64,000 nt of DNA, taken from contig JAFXVN010000020.1 of the NCBI GenBank assembly GCA_017524545.1, positions 1 to 64,000 of the forward strand, given 5' to 3'. The notes beneath the pieces were generated by a model. That model was not told the origin of the DNA. It saw only the letters and a program-made list of their open reading frames with translations, and searched no databases. The first letter of the stretch is position 1, and the number at the start of each line of letters is the position of its first letter. The translations under genes and the position numbers were made by a program. Positions 41,437-51,200 of this stretch are shown piece after piece. Origin of the DNA: Bacteroidaceae bacterium. GTDB taxonomy: Bacteria > Bacteroidota > Bacteroidia > Bacteroidales > Bacteroidaceae.

Positions 41437-42822
41437 TTATGCCATACTATATACTACATCCATTATCTCCTTGCCGATGGCGTCGGCTGCCTCCATTGTG
41501 CTGGCCTCGCTATAGACGCGGATGATGGGCTCGGTGTTCGACTTGCGCAGGTGCACCCACTTGTCGGGGAAGTCAATCTTCACGCCGTCGATGTCGTTCA
41601 CCTCTTCGTTCTTGTAGAGTTCCTTGACCTTGGCGAGGATGGCATCCACGTCTGTGTCGGGCGTGAGGTCGATGCGGTTCTTGGCAATGAAGTAGGGAGG
41701 ATAGGTGGCACGCAGCTCGCTTGCCTTCATGCCCTTCTTTGCCATATAGGTGAGGATGAGGGCGATGCCTACGAGTGCGTCGCGGCCGTAGTGGGCAGCG
41801 GGATAGATGACACCGCCGTTGCCTTCGCCGCCGATGACGGCATTCGTGGCCTTCATCTTCGTCACGACGTTCACTTCGCCCACGGCAGCTGCGTTGTACT
41901 CGCAGCCGTACTTGCGGGTCACGTCGCGCAGGGCGCGGGTGGAGCTGAGGTTGCTGACGGTGTTGCCCGGCGTGTGCTGCAGGATGTAGTCGGCCACGGT
42001 AACGAGCGTGTATTCCTCGCCATACATCGTGCCGTCCTCGCAGAAGAGTGCCAGACGGTCAACGTCGGGATCAACCACAAAGGCGATGTCGTGTCCGCCC
42101 TTCTGCATGAGAGCCTTGATGTCGGCAAGGTTCTTCTCGAGAGGTTCGGGGTTGTGCTGGAAGTCACCTGTCGGTTCTGTGAAGAGACCTGTGACGGTCT
42201 TCACGCCGAGCTGTTCCAAGAGCTTGGGCAGGATGACACCGCCCACGCTGTTCACGCTGTCGAACGCTACGCGGAAGTTCGCTTTCTTGACAGCTTCCAC
42301 ATCCACGAGGTCGAGACCCAGCACCATGTCGATGTGCTTCTGGTCGTAGGTGTTGTCCTCGCGATAGGAGCCGAGGTGATCCACGTCGGCATACTCGAAG
42401 TCTTCTGCTTCGGCGATGCGAAGCACCTCGTTGCCCTCCTCCTTGTTGAGGAACTCGCCCTGTGAGTTGAGCAGCTTCAGTGCGTTCCACATGCGGGGGT
42501 TGTGGCTGGCTGTGATGATGATGCCGCCGCAAGCGCCTTCCATGGTGACGGCAATCTCCGTGGTGGGTGTTGTGGCAAGGCCGATGTTGACCACGTCGAA
42601 GCCCATGCCCATGAGGGTGCCGCAGACAACATTCTTGACCATGGGGCCAGAGATGCGTGCGTCGCGGCCGACAACGATTTTGTTGCTCTTCACCGTCGTG
42701 GTGCGGCGGATGAGTGTGGCGTAAGCAGATGTGAACTTCACAATGTCAAGAGGGTTGAGCGTATCGCCTGCCCGTCCTCCAATGGTGCCTCGGATGCCCG
42801 AGATGGATTTGATGAGTGTCAT
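41437..42822 (-). CDS. glmM: Phosphoglucosamine mutase-type phosphohexomutase
   Basis: About 461 residues. Interconverts GlcN-6-P and GlcN-1-P for cell-wall precursors. SGIRGTIGG opens the protein, the phosphoserine loop is ITASHNPRMWNALKLL, the metal loop is DPDVDRLA, the substrate loop GGEGNGGVI, and the phosphate-binding site RKSNTEPIIRVYSE. ATG 42822 gives the usual MTLIKSISGIRG start; ATG 42828 adds MT. Followed by nagA. The upstream region carries the left half of a composite palindromic element. Confidence 0.9.
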   Translation of the reverse strand: MTLIKSISGIRGTIGGRAGDTLNPLDIVKFTSAYATLIRRTTTVKSNKIVVGRDARISGPMVKNVVCGTLMGMGFDVVNIGLATTPTTEIAVTMEGACGGIIITASHNPRMWNALKLLNSQGEFLNKEEGNEVLRIAEAEDFEYADVDHLGSYREDNTYDQKHIDMVLGLDLVDVEAVKKANFRVAFDSVNSVGGVILPKLLEQLGVKTVTGLFTEPTGDFQHNPEPLEKNLADIKALMQKGGHDIAFVVDPDVDRLALFCEDGTMYGEEYTLVTVADYILQHTPGNTVSNLSSTRALRDVTRKYGCEYNAAAVGEVNVVTKMKATNAVIGGEGNGGVIYPAAHYGRDALVGIALILTYMAKKGMKASELRATYPPYFIAKNRIDLTPDTDVDAILAKVKELYKNEEVNDIDGVKIDFPDKWVHLRKSNTEPIIRVYSEASTMEAADAIGKEIMDVVYSMA

Positions 42823-42840
42823 GGTCATTTAAGATTTGAA

Positions 42841-42988
42841 GCCTCCCCCTGCCCCTCCAAAGGAGAGGTGAAAGTTGGCTTGGTTTATATTACATTAACT
42901 TATTTCATTCTTTTTCTTCCTCTTCGAAGCGGGTTGGGTAGAGTTGCGGCTTTCCTGCCTCTCCTCTGGAGAGGGTCGGGGAGAGGCT
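42841..42988. repeat. Composite palindromic element spanning the GH43 3' end and the gap before glmM
   Basis: Left half 42841-42868 (GCCTCCCCCTGCCCCTCC hairpin), right half 42958-42988 (CCTCTCCTCTGGAGAGG then GTCGGGGAGAGGCT), inverted. The right half is coding and gives SLSPTLSRGEAG near the end of the GH43 protein; the left half is intergenic. Confidence 0.78.
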
Positions 42989-43933
42989 CGGCCAGTCCTC
43001 CTTGTCCCACTGGATGCGGGAGATGAAGAGCGGGCGGTTGCCTTGTCTGCGGTTGCCTGCCACATGGCAGTGGTAGAAGATGTATTCGTTGCCGTCCTTT
43101 GCCTTGAAGATTTCTCCGCAGTGTCCGGGGCCAAAGAAGCGGTCGCCCTTGTCGCTACGGAGTACCGTCGTGGCAAAGCCCTCGTCCATGCGGTTGCCGT
43201 CGCGGTCGAGGAAGGGGTCGGTGAGCTTCTTTGCTCTGCCCACCTTCAGCTGATAAGTGTGGTCGCCAAAGAAGCCGGAACTTACGAACAGATACCAGTA
43301 TTTGCCGTGCCAGTGCAGGTACGAGCCTTCGAAGACTTTCGAGCGGTCGGGGCAGTCCTCCACTTTCAGCCCTGCCACATGTTCGTACTTGGCACCTTCC
43401 TTCAGGGAGAGCCCGTCCTTGTTCAGCTCCACGCGGTGAATGCCGCCCACGGAGCCGAAGAAGAGCCACACCTTGCCTGTCTTGGGGTCGGTCACTACTT
43501 CGGGGTCGATGGTGTCGTGTATGCCGGTCTCGCGACTGCTTGTGATGATGCCGACGTAGCGGAACTGGCAGGGCGCATACTCTTGCAGGACGGCGATATT
43601 GCTGTCCTCTGCGCTGTTGTAGAGCGTGAGGTACATGTTCCGCTTCCCATCGACTGTCGCCACATCGGGTGCCCAGAAGCGTTGGGCAACGGCGCTCATC
43701 GCCCCCCATGAATTGATGTCAACCGGAGCCACCTCGCTCATTTCCCAGTGGAAGAGGTCGTCGCTCACTATGGAGCGTGTGGGGTTGGTGGCAATGCAAT
43801 GGTAGCGTCCGTCGTCGCCCACCCATACCGTCGGGTCGGGCCAGTTTCCTCGCCAAATGGGATTCGTGACATCTTGTGCCACGGCTGTGCCAGACCAAAG
43901 CAATGCCGACAGAAGCAAAATAAGGGGAAACAT
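42905..43933 (-). CDS. Secreted GH43-family glycosidase
   Basis: 342 residues from ATG 43933, chosen because MFPLILLLSALLWSGTAVAQ is a clean signal peptide. The frame is open further upstream but only through the 21-bp palindromic repeats. GH43 landmarks: WRGNWPDPTVWVGDDGRYHCIA (Asp), TIDPEVVTDPKTGKVWLFFGS (Asp) and VFEGSYLHWHGKYWYLFVSSG (Glu). Probable arabinan/xylan-side-chain hydrolase acting outside the cytoplasm. The end (SLSPTLSRGEAGKPQ...) is partly repeat-encoded. A -7 box TATCTTTG lies at 43976-43969. Confidence 0.88.
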   Translation of the reverse strand: MFPLILLLSALLWSGTAVAQDVTNPIWRGNWPDPTVWVGDDGRYHCIATNPTRSIVSDDLFHWEMSEVAPVDINSWGAMSAVAQRFWAPDVATVDGKRNMYLTLYNSAEDSNIAVLQEYAPCQFRYVGIITSSRETGIHDTIDPEVVTDPKTGKVWLFFGSVGGIHRVELNKDGLSLKEGAKYEHVAGLKVEDCPDRSKVFEGSYLHWHGKYWYLFVSSGFFGDHTYQLKVGRAKKLTDPFLDRDGNRMDEGFATTVLRSDKGDRFFGPGHCGEIFKAKDGNEYIFYHCHVAGNRRQGNRPLFISRIQWDKEDWPSLSPTLSRGEAGKPQLYPTRFEEEEKE

Positions 43934-44456
43934 ACAGCTGTACCTTATTATATTATAGTTCCACGCTGCAAAGATAAGAATTTTCCGCGAGATAAACAAG
44001 GAAAAAGCGGAAAATATACACGATAAACCGTAAAACTGTCCCTCGACACAAAATCGGCATTCCACGGCACATAGTCTCTTGTGCCACGCCACAAAACCCT
44101 GTGCAGCGAGCCTACAAACTATTTTCAAGCCTTGAAAATATATTATCAAGCTTTGAAAATATATTATCACGCCTTGAAAATATATTTCCAAGCCTTGAAA
44201 ATAATTATGTAACGTGCTGCGAGGACTTTTATAACGCGCTGCGAAGGATTATACAGCGTGTCTAAGGGAGGTTTGTTCCCTTTTCCTGTGTCTTTTGAGC
44301 CAAGTATTAGGCGGACAGATACCTGAAAGCGAGTGAGGCAAGGAGCTGCGTGGCGAGGTGAAGAGACGTTGTTTTTGAAAAAACGAAGCGAAGAATTATG
44401 ATTTATGAATTAAATGTCGTATCTTTGTGGGCGAAAACGCAATAAACGACAAGCCT
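43934..44456. other. 523-bp divergent intergenic region
   Basis: No gene. Holds the GH43 -7 box (43976-43969, minus), the four 21-bp palindromic repeats (44121-44207), two 22-bp repeats of TAACGTGCTGCGAGGA/TAACGCGCTGCGAAGGA (44210-44248) and a plus-strand -7 box TATCTTTG (44420-44427) 29 bp before ribE. No FMN riboswitch core was found. Confidence 0.6.
44121..44207. repeat. Four palindromes phased at 21 bp
   Basis: TTGAAAAT occurs at 44132, 44153, 44174 and (as TTGAAAAT) 44195, exactly 21 bp apart. Each unit is a near-palindrome TTTTCAAGCCTTGAAAA, so all four present the same face of the helix. They lie between divergent promoters (GH43 and ribE). Confidence 0.8.
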
Positions 44457-45086
44457 ATGTTTTCTGGAATCGTAGAGAGTATGGCGCGAGTGGTCGCCAT
44501 AGAGCACGAACAGGACAACGTGCATCTGACACTGACCTGCCCCTTCGTCGATGAACTGAGCATCGACCAGAGCATTGCCCACAACGGCGTTTGCCTCACC
44601 GTCGTACGCCTTTCTCCCCCTAAAGAGGGACAGGCGGTCGCAACCTACACCGTCACCGCTATGCGCGAGACTTTGGAGCGCAGCAACCTCGGGCTGCTCA
44701 AGGTGGGCGACGAGGTGAATGTGGAACGCTCGATGCTGATGAACGGCAGGCTGGACGGCCACATTGTGCAAGGGCATGTTGACCAGACAGCTACCTGCAT
44801 CGCCGTCGAAGACCAGCAGGGCAGCCACCAGTACACCTTCAAGTACGAGAGCACGAAGGAGATGGTCCGGCACGGCTACTTCACCGTCGATAAGGGCAGC
44901 GTGACGGTCAACGGCGTCAGCCTCACCGTGTGCCGCCCCACAGCCGACACGTTCCAAGTCTGCATCATCCCCTACACCTTCGAGAACACCAACTTCCATG
45001 CCATCAAACCCGGCTCGGTCGTCAACATCGAGTTTGACATCATCGGGAAATACCTCGCGCGAATGCACGAAATTCAAAATCAATAA
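44457..45086 (+). CDS. ribE: Riboflavin synthase alpha chain
   Basis: 209 residues from ATG 44457 (MFSGIVES, the invariant start of the family). Two lumazine-binding repeats: HNGVCLTVV in the first and VNGVSLTVC in the second. Dismutates 6,7-dimethyl-8-ribityllumazine to riboflavin as a trimer. An insertion of about 8 residues (LSPPKEGQA) follows GVCLTVV where the family normally has a tight turn before YTVTA; it matches a degenerate palindromic half-element. Preceded by a -7 box at 44420. The downstream esterase starts 9 bp after the stop. Confidence 0.93.
   Translation: MFSGIVESMARVVAIEHEQDNVHLTLTCPFVDELSIDQSIAHNGVCLTVVRLSPPKEGQAVATYTVTAMRETLERSNLGLLKVGDEVNVERSMLMNGRLDGHIVQGHVDQTATCIAVEDQQGSHQYTFKYESTKEMVRHGYFTVDKGSVTVNGVSLTVCRPTADTFQVCIIPYTFENTNFHAIKPGSVVNIEFDIIGKYLARMHEIQNQ
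44613..44637. repeat. Degenerate half palindromic element inside ribE
   Basis: TCTCCCCCTAAAGAGGGACAG resembles the CTCCCCTTTAAGGGGAG hairpin with decay on the right arm. It coincides with the extra residues LSPPKEGQ. Confidence 0.55.
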
Positions 45087-45095
45087 ATTCAAAAT

Positions 45096-46850
45096 ATGAA
45101 GAGGCTTTCTTATTTCCTTATTCTCTTATTTTCTACATTCCTGAGTGTTCAGGCAGGCAAGCACGTTGCCCTGTGGCCGAAGGGCAAGATGCCCGACACG
45201 CAGCCCCAGCAGATTGCGGCAATGACAGCAGAGGTCAATGCCGAGGGCTTCAACCCCGACAAGAGCCGTATGCCCTATCTTGAGTGGATGGAGAAGCCCG
45301 CCACGCCCAACGGCGGCTGCATGATTCTCATCTCTGGCGGCGGCTATAACAACACCTGCGACAACAGACTCATCAGTCTCTGGACGGAGCGTTTCACGGA
45401 GCTTGGCTTCCAGTGCGTCAACTTCGTCTATCGCACACCCCGTCCCGAGGGGCTGCCCATCTATAAGACGGCTTGGGAGGACGGTCAGCGGGCTGTCCGT
45501 ATGGTAAGAAGCGAGGCAGGGAAGCGCGGCTTCGATGCCGAGAAGATAGGCACCATCAGCATGTCGGCAGGCTCGCATCTGGCTCTGCTGCTTGCCACCA
45601 GTTCGCAGACACCGGCCTACGCCCCTGTCGATAAGCTCGATGACGTGCCTTGCCACATCAACTTCGCCATCGTCAATGCCCCTGCCTACGCTCTCAGCGA
45701 CAGCGAGGGCGGCACACCGAACGTGCGCCTCGGCTATGGGCCTGATGTCAAGCTCGACACCATCTTCCACTTCGACGAGAAGACCTGTCCCATGAGTCTG
45801 CACCACGGTGGCAACGACCCCTACAGCCCCAATGCCTCCACGATGGTGTTCCGCCAGCTGCGCAAGCGGAAGATACCCGCAGAGCTGCACCTCTATCCTG
45901 GCAAGGGACACGGTGCCTTCGGCCTGGAGCGCGGCATCGAGTTCCTGCAGCAGATGGGATTGCTTGGCCCCATTCAGCCCGAAGTGGAGATAATGAAGCG
46001 TTACGACAACGACAACGACCGCGCGAAGTACGTCAAGGAGAACATCTGGCCCGACGGCAAGATGCCATACGTCCAGGAGAACCAAGGCACGCCCTATATC
46101 GAGTGGCACATCCCGGCCAACCTCAAGACAAAAGCCATACAGATTATCTATTCGGGCGGCAGCTACAACGGCAACGGCCCGGACGGTTTCGAGGTGGCTC
46201 CCGCCCGCCGCTATCTCAACAGCCTCGGTATGGCGGTGGTGACGATGCGCTACCGCACACCGCGTCCCGCTGCCGAGACAGGTTTGAAGAAGCACATCTC
46301 GGCCTGGCAGGACTTGCAGCGAGCCATCCGCCTCGTGAAGAGCAAAGCCGCCGACTACGGCCTCGACCCGAACAACATCGGCATCATGGGTAGCAGTGCC
46401 GGTGGACACCTCACGCTTATGGGCGTGACCTCCTCCGTGCAGCAAGCCTACCTGCCCATCGATAACCTCGACAAGCAGCCCTGTAACGTGCAGTGGGGCA
46501 TCGGCATCTATCCCGCCTATGCCCTCACCGACGGCACAGAGGAGCACAACACGTCGAGCGGCACGGACGACAGCGCTGTCCTTGTCCCGGAGTTCAACTT
46601 CGACCTCAAGACCGCCCCGATGCTCTTCGTTCATGGTGACGAAGATGTGTGGGCAGCCATGAACTCCGTCAAGACATGGGAGAAGATGCGGGCGATGGGC
46701 ATCCAGAGCGAACTGCACATCCTGGCGAAGCGCAACCACTGCTTCCAAAGAAGTGCTTCCCCAGGTACAGGCAGCTACACGTATTTAGAGAGAATAAGCG
46801 AGTTCCTAAGGACCCTCTCTAACTCTCCCTTAAAGGGAGAGAACAAATAG
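45096..46850 (+). CDS. Secreted protein with two tandem alpha/beta-hydrolase (esterase) domains
   Basis: 584 residues; signal peptide MKRLSYFLILLFSTFLSVQA. Two BD-FAE/acetyl-xylan-esterase-like domains, residues about 22-295 and 300-575, share WPxGKMP, ISGGGYN/YSGGSYN (oxyanion), YRTPRP and HGAFGLE or HGDEDVW..RNHCFQ (His/Asp region). The second has a standard GSSAGG nucleophile elbow; the first reads SMSAG, with Ser for the first Gly. Probably deacetylates plant polysaccharide or feruloyl esters outside the cell. It sits between ribE and folA. Its last about 14 residues (TLSNSPLKGENK) are encoded by a palindromic element. Confidence 0.82.
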   Translation: MKRLSYFLILLFSTFLSVQAGKHVALWPKGKMPDTQPQQIAAMTAEVNAEGFNPDKSRMPYLEWMEKPATPNGGCMILISGGGYNNTCDNRLISLWTERFTELGFQCVNFVYRTPRPEGLPIYKTAWEDGQRAVRMVRSEAGKRGFDAEKIGTISMSAGSHLALLLATSSQTPAYAPVDKLDDVPCHINFAIVNAPAYALSDSEGGTPNVRLGYGPDVKLDTIFHFDEKTCPMSLHHGGNDPYSPNASTMVFRQLRKRKIPAELHLYPGKGHGAFGLERGIEFLQQMGLLGPIQPEVEIMKRYDNDNDRAKYVKENIWPDGKMPYVQENQGTPYIEWHIPANLKTKAIQIIYSGGSYNGNGPDGFEVAPARRYLNSLGMAVVTMRYRTPRPAAETGLKKHISAWQDLQRAIRLVKSKAADYGLDPNNIGIMGSSAGGHLTLMGVTSSVQQAYLPIDNLDKQPCNVQWGIGIYPAYALTDGTEEHNTSSGTDDSAVLVPEFNFDLKTAPMLFVHGDEDVWAAMNSVKTWEKMRAMGIQSELHILAKRNHCFQRSASPGTGSYTYLERISEFLRTLSNSPLKGENK

Positions 46851-46921
46851 CAAACGCAATGAATCGTCATCATCAATCAGCAAATAGTTCCTCCCCTTTA
46901 AGGGGAGGTCAGGAGGGGTCT
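46810..46921. repeat. Composite palindromic element across the esterase/folA boundary
   Basis: Left end GACCC (46811-46815) with hairpin CTCTCCCTTAAAGGGAGAG (46823-46841). Right hairpin CTCCCCTTTAAGGGGAG (46891-46907) with end GGGGTCT (46915-46921). Contains the esterase stop (46848-46850) and the folA start (46859). Confidence 0.85.
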
Positions 46922-47404
46922 GTTACCATCATCTCCGCCATAGCCGAGAACAATGCCATCGGACTAAAGGGCAAGCTGCTCTACTGGCTGCCTGCCGACT
47001 TGCGCCGTTTCAAGGCACTCACCACAGGCCACACCATCATCATGGGACGCAAGACCTTCGAGAGCCTGCCAAAGGGCGCCCTGCCCAACCGCAGGAACAT
47101 CGTCCTGTCTCGCTCCAAGCAAGACTTCCCTGATGCAGAACGCTTTGCCTCCCTCGAAGAAGCCCTCGCAAGCTGCTCCCCGAAGGAGGATGTCTATATC
47201 ATCGGCGGCGCAAGCGTCTATGCCGAAGCATTGCCCTTAACCGACCGCCTCTGCCTGACAGAAGTACACGACATGCCGGCAGAGGCAGATGCCTTCTTTC
47301 CTGCCTTCGACCGCAGCGAATGGGAAGTTGCCTTCCGCGAGGCACACGAAAAGGACGAGAAACACGACCAAAACTTTGACTTTGTTGACTATATAAGGAA
47401 ATGA
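46859..47404 (+). CDS. folA: Dihydrofolate reductase
   Basis: 181 residues; reduces dihydrofolate with NADPH, recycling the product of ThyA. Core motifs: [56 protein letters not shown]. The family usually starts one or two residues before the IISAIAEN strand; here about 20 residues ([20 protein letters not shown]) precede it and no closer start codon exists, because a palindromic element supplies the start. The stop overlaps thyA by ATGA, so the two are translationally coupled. Confidence 0.94.
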   Translation: MNRHHQSANSSSPLRGGQEGSVTIISAIAENNAIGLKGKLLYWLPADLRRFKALTTGHTIIMGRKTFESLPKGALPNRRNIVLSRSKQDFPDAERFASLEEALASCSPKEDVYIIGGASVYAEALPLTDRLCLTEVHDMPAEADAFFPAFDRSEWEVAFREAHEKDEKHDQNFDFVDYIRK

Positions 47405-48222
47405 AACAATACATAGACTTGCTGCACCGCATCCTCGACGAAGGAGTAAAGAAGGAAGACCGCACCGGCACAGGCACCATCAGCATCTTCGGCCATCAGA
47501 TGCGCTTCGACCTGAGCCAGGGCTTCCCTCTGCTCACCACAAAGAAGGTGCACCTGAAGAGCATCATCTACGAACTGCTCTGGTTCCTGCAAGGCAACAC
47601 AAACGCCCATTGGCTGCAGGAGCGGGGCGTGCGCATCTGGAACGAATGGGCAGACCCTGAGACAGGCGACCTCGGACACATCTACGGCTATCAGTGGCGC
47701 TCTTGGCCCGACTACGACGGCGGCTTCATCGACCAGATACAGCAGGCTGTCGATACCATCAAGCACGACCCCGACTGCCGCCGCATCATCGTCTCGGCTT
47801 GGAACGTGGCAGACCTGAAGAACATGAACCTGCCGCCCTGCCACGCCTTCTTCCAGTTCTATGTCACTCCTCCTCGGGAGGGGACGGGGGAGGCTGGCCG
47901 GCTCTCCCTGCAGCTCTACCAGCGCAGTGCCGACTGCTTCCTTGGCGTGCCTTTCAACATCGCCTCGTATGCCCTGCTCTGCATGATGATGGCACAGGTG
48001 TGCGGACTCCAGCCGGGCGACTTCATCCACACGACAGGCGACACACACATCTACCTCAACCACCTCGACCAAGTGCATCTGCAACTCAGCCGCGAACCTC
48101 GCAAGCTGCCGCGTATGCGCATCAACCCGGAAGTGAAAGACATCTTCCAATTCCAGTACGAAGACTTTACCCTCGAAGACTATAATCCTTGGCCCGCCAT
48201 CAAAGGCGTTGTCAGCGTATAA
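47401..48222 (+). CDS. thyA: Thymidylate synthase
   Basis: 273 residues; makes dTMP from dUMP with methylene-THF. Catalytic Cys147 is in [47 protein letters not shown] and [12 protein letters not shown] are conserved. Residues 156-167 ([12 protein letters not shown]) replace the short ADGK-like turn between FQFYV and LSLQLYQRS seen in other ThyA proteins, giving a net gain of about eight residues from a palindromic half-element. Its ATG overlaps the folA stop. Confidence 0.95.
   Translation: MKQYIDLLHRILDEGVKKEDRTGTGTISIFGHQMRFDLSQGFPLLTTKKVHLKSIIYELLWFLQGNTNAHWLQERGVRIWNEWADPETGDLGHIYGYQWRSWPDYDGGFIDQIQQAVDTIKHDPDCRRIIVSAWNVADLKNMNLPPCHAFFQFYVTPPREGTGEAGRLSLQLYQRSADCFLGVPFNIASYALLCMMMAQVCGLQPGDFIHTTGDTHIYLNHLDQVHLQLSREPRKLPRMRINPEVKDIFQFQYEDFTLEDYNPWPAIKGVVSV
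47867..47895. repeat. Half palindromic element inside thyA
   Basis: CTCCTCCTCGGGAGGGGACG followed by GGGGAGGCT, the GCCTC-type right half. Inserted in frame 20 codons after the catalytic Cys. Confidence 0.8.
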
Positions 48223-48234
48223 AAACATCAATTT

Positions 48235-51200
48235 ATGAACAGACGCATCCTTATCATCCTTTGCCTATGTCTGCCGTTGAGCATCTGGGCAGCCAACAGG
48301 AAGACCTCCGTTGCGAGAGTCACCACACAAGTAACCATCACCGACAACCTGGATTACCAGATTACGGGCATCACACCTTTTACGGACGAAGGACTTGTGA
48401 ACATCGTCAACACCGAACATGCTGTGGTTATCATGACGAAAATAAAGCCTTCTGTCGCCATCAGCAACTGGCTCACCCATGTGCAGATAGAGGGCGAAGA
48501 AGCCGTGAATGGCAGCAACTGCCAAGTGAAGCTCTGGGACAAGGGCTGCATCATCCTGCCCTACAAAAGCGGCTTCAAGCCGCTGACCGTCTATTCAGAG
48601 CAGAAGTATGAGGGCGAGTCGTGCAACACCTTTGGCACCGAGAACAGCGGCGGCTACATGAACACGCTGACCGATGCGAAGCTGAACAACCGCATCCGCT
48701 CCTTCAAGCTGAAACGCGGCTACATGGTCACATTCTCCACACAGGCCAAAGGGCGTGGCTACAGCCGTTGCTTCATCGCTGCCGACAAAGACCTCGAAGT
48801 GCCGACCCTGCCTCCCGTACTCGACAAGAAGATTACCTCATACCGCATCTTCAAATGGTATGACACGGGCAAACCGCAGCTTGCCGCAGCCGGAGGAGAT
48901 GCCGCCGCCTGCTCTGCCCTCAATGTCACCAGCACCTACACTTGGGGCACGACCACCAGCATGGCACCCGATGTGGAGAATGTCCCCCATCACATCTACG
49001 AGAACCAACCCTCGCCATCTGCTTTGGGCGCTTGCACCACTTCCCCGCACATGAAGACCAACAACGAGCCGATGAATACCGCCGACGACCCCAAGGGGAA
49101 GACGGAAGATGTGGATGCTGTGCTTGCCAACTGGGAAGACCTCATGGCAACGGGTATGCGCCTCTGCTCGCCTTCGTCGTGGGACGGCAGCGACTACACC
49201 AACGGCACTGGCTACATCAAGCGCTTCATAGACAGCATTGATGCCCGTGGCTGGCGTTGTGACATCATCGACCTGCACTGCTACTGGCCTGAAAGCAACT
49301 TCGGCACCATCGGCAACTGGACGAACACGACAGGCCGTCCCGTCTGGATTTCCGAATGGGTATGGGGCGCTTCGTGGAACAGCAACGGTGCCTTTGCCAG
49401 CGGCGTCACCGAAAGTCAGAATGCCGAGGTGCTGAGGCGCATCTGCCCTGTGCTTAACAGCAACGACTGCATCGAGCGCTACTACTACTGGAACTCCGAA
49501 CGCGATCCGTCTAGGCTTTATAAGAACGGCAGCCTGACCGAGGCCGGGCAATACTATGCAGGCATCAGTTCGGGCTTGGGCTATAATGGCAAATACGACT
49601 TCATACCCACCACACCGCCCCAGTACCCGCCATCCAAGTTCGCGCAGCGCGTGCTCTCGACCGGCAAGACACGCCTGTCGTGGTACGATGCCAATGGCGA
49701 ATACAATCAGCTGATGGAAGTACAGATGAAGGACGACTCCGGCGGTTGGGTCGTTCTCGACACGATTCGGCAGAAAGAGACAGCCTCGAACTATACCTAT
49801 ACGATTGACAATGATGACGAGAACATCCTGTACCGCGTTCACCTCATTGACCTGTTCGGCAAGGAATACTACACCATCGACGAACTGTGCTTGGGCGATG
49901 CCTTCGAGATTGATGGAGAGAAATACTATGCCGGCGGCAATGTGTTCCCGAATGGAGGCTTCGACCTCGGCTTCACCACATGGACGAGCGGCACAGGCCA
50001 GATGCTTGCCGAGCCTCAATTCCAGGTCGTAGGCGACGGTGGCTTTGGCGGAGGACCTTACCTACAGTCCCATCTCACTGGCAGCACCAACACAAGTGCC
50101 GCCATAAAGACCGCCATTGACCTTGTTCCGGGAGAGAACTATGTCTATCGCATCGCATCGAGGAACGGCAGCAACTACATGTTCTTCTATTTCTCCAATA
50201 ATGGAACGTCCCTGACCAAACAGGTTTGCAGAGCCACGACCGATGCCAACTGGCACGCCGACACCTATACCTTCAACAGCGGCGAATACGCTTACGGCAT
50301 CCTTTCCTGTCGCGCACTGGATGCAAAGGCGCAGATAGATGACCTGCAGCTGCGCAGGCTCTTCCCAACTCGCGAAGAGGCTGTGGCGGACGGCATCGAG
50401 AAGGCAAGGCTTAGAGCCGAGGCGCAGAAGGCCTACAACACGGCCTATCCGTTCCTCAACGACGACCTCGATGCCCGCATGAATGCCATTACTGGCACAG
50501 ACATGGCAGCAATGGCAGAGGTGGAGACCATACTGGACGAGCATCTTTCCGCTATCAGAAACAAAGGGAAGACCGGCATCATCACCACCACTTTGCAGGC
50601 CATTGCCGAACGTCCCTGCCCAGAGTATCAGGAGATGCTCGGCCTCTTGAACGACATGAACGAGGCACAAACTGCACAACGGCTGAATGCGACGTACAAC
50701 TTGCTTAATGATATGTTGACGAGTAACCTTCCTTTCTCCAAGGCCACCGTACAACCCAAGAACCCTTCCTTCGCTGGCGAGAAATCTACCGGATGGGAGG
50801 TGAAGGTGGGAACATACAAGGATGGCGACCAAAAGGCTGCCACCAAGTTTGGAAAGACGTGCTGGAACGCTTGGTGGAGCACCACTCGGCAAGATGCCAC
50901 AATGGAGATAAGGCAGACGCTCTCCAACCTCAACGAGGGATACTACCAACTTGAATGCAAGGCGATGACAGAGCATTTCTGCATCTCCGACCAGCACGGC
51001 TATCTCAGAAGCAACGGTGCAGAGGTTGTCACACCTGTCATAACGAAAGCATATTACGACATGCCTGTGGAGAACCATTGGGACACCTTGACCACTACGC
51101 CCATTTATGTGGAGCCTAACGGCTCGCTGACGCTGGGGTTTGTCGGCTCCAAGCAAGGTGCCGAGGAAGGCAAGTGGCACTCCTTCGGCAAAGCCGACGG

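Noticed and set aside
44121-44207. CRISPR array or coding repeat (YFQG-like)
   Set aside because: 21-bp period has no spacers; the open frame through it only extends the GH43 gene upstream of its real signal peptide.
44200-44456. FMN riboswitch before ribE
   Set aside because: None of the conserved RFN helices is recognisable; only a -7 box and short repeats.
47860-47900. Frameshift or assembly error in thyA
   Set aside because: Frame is continuous on both sides with all conserved residues present; the extra codons match a repeat family seen elsewhere.
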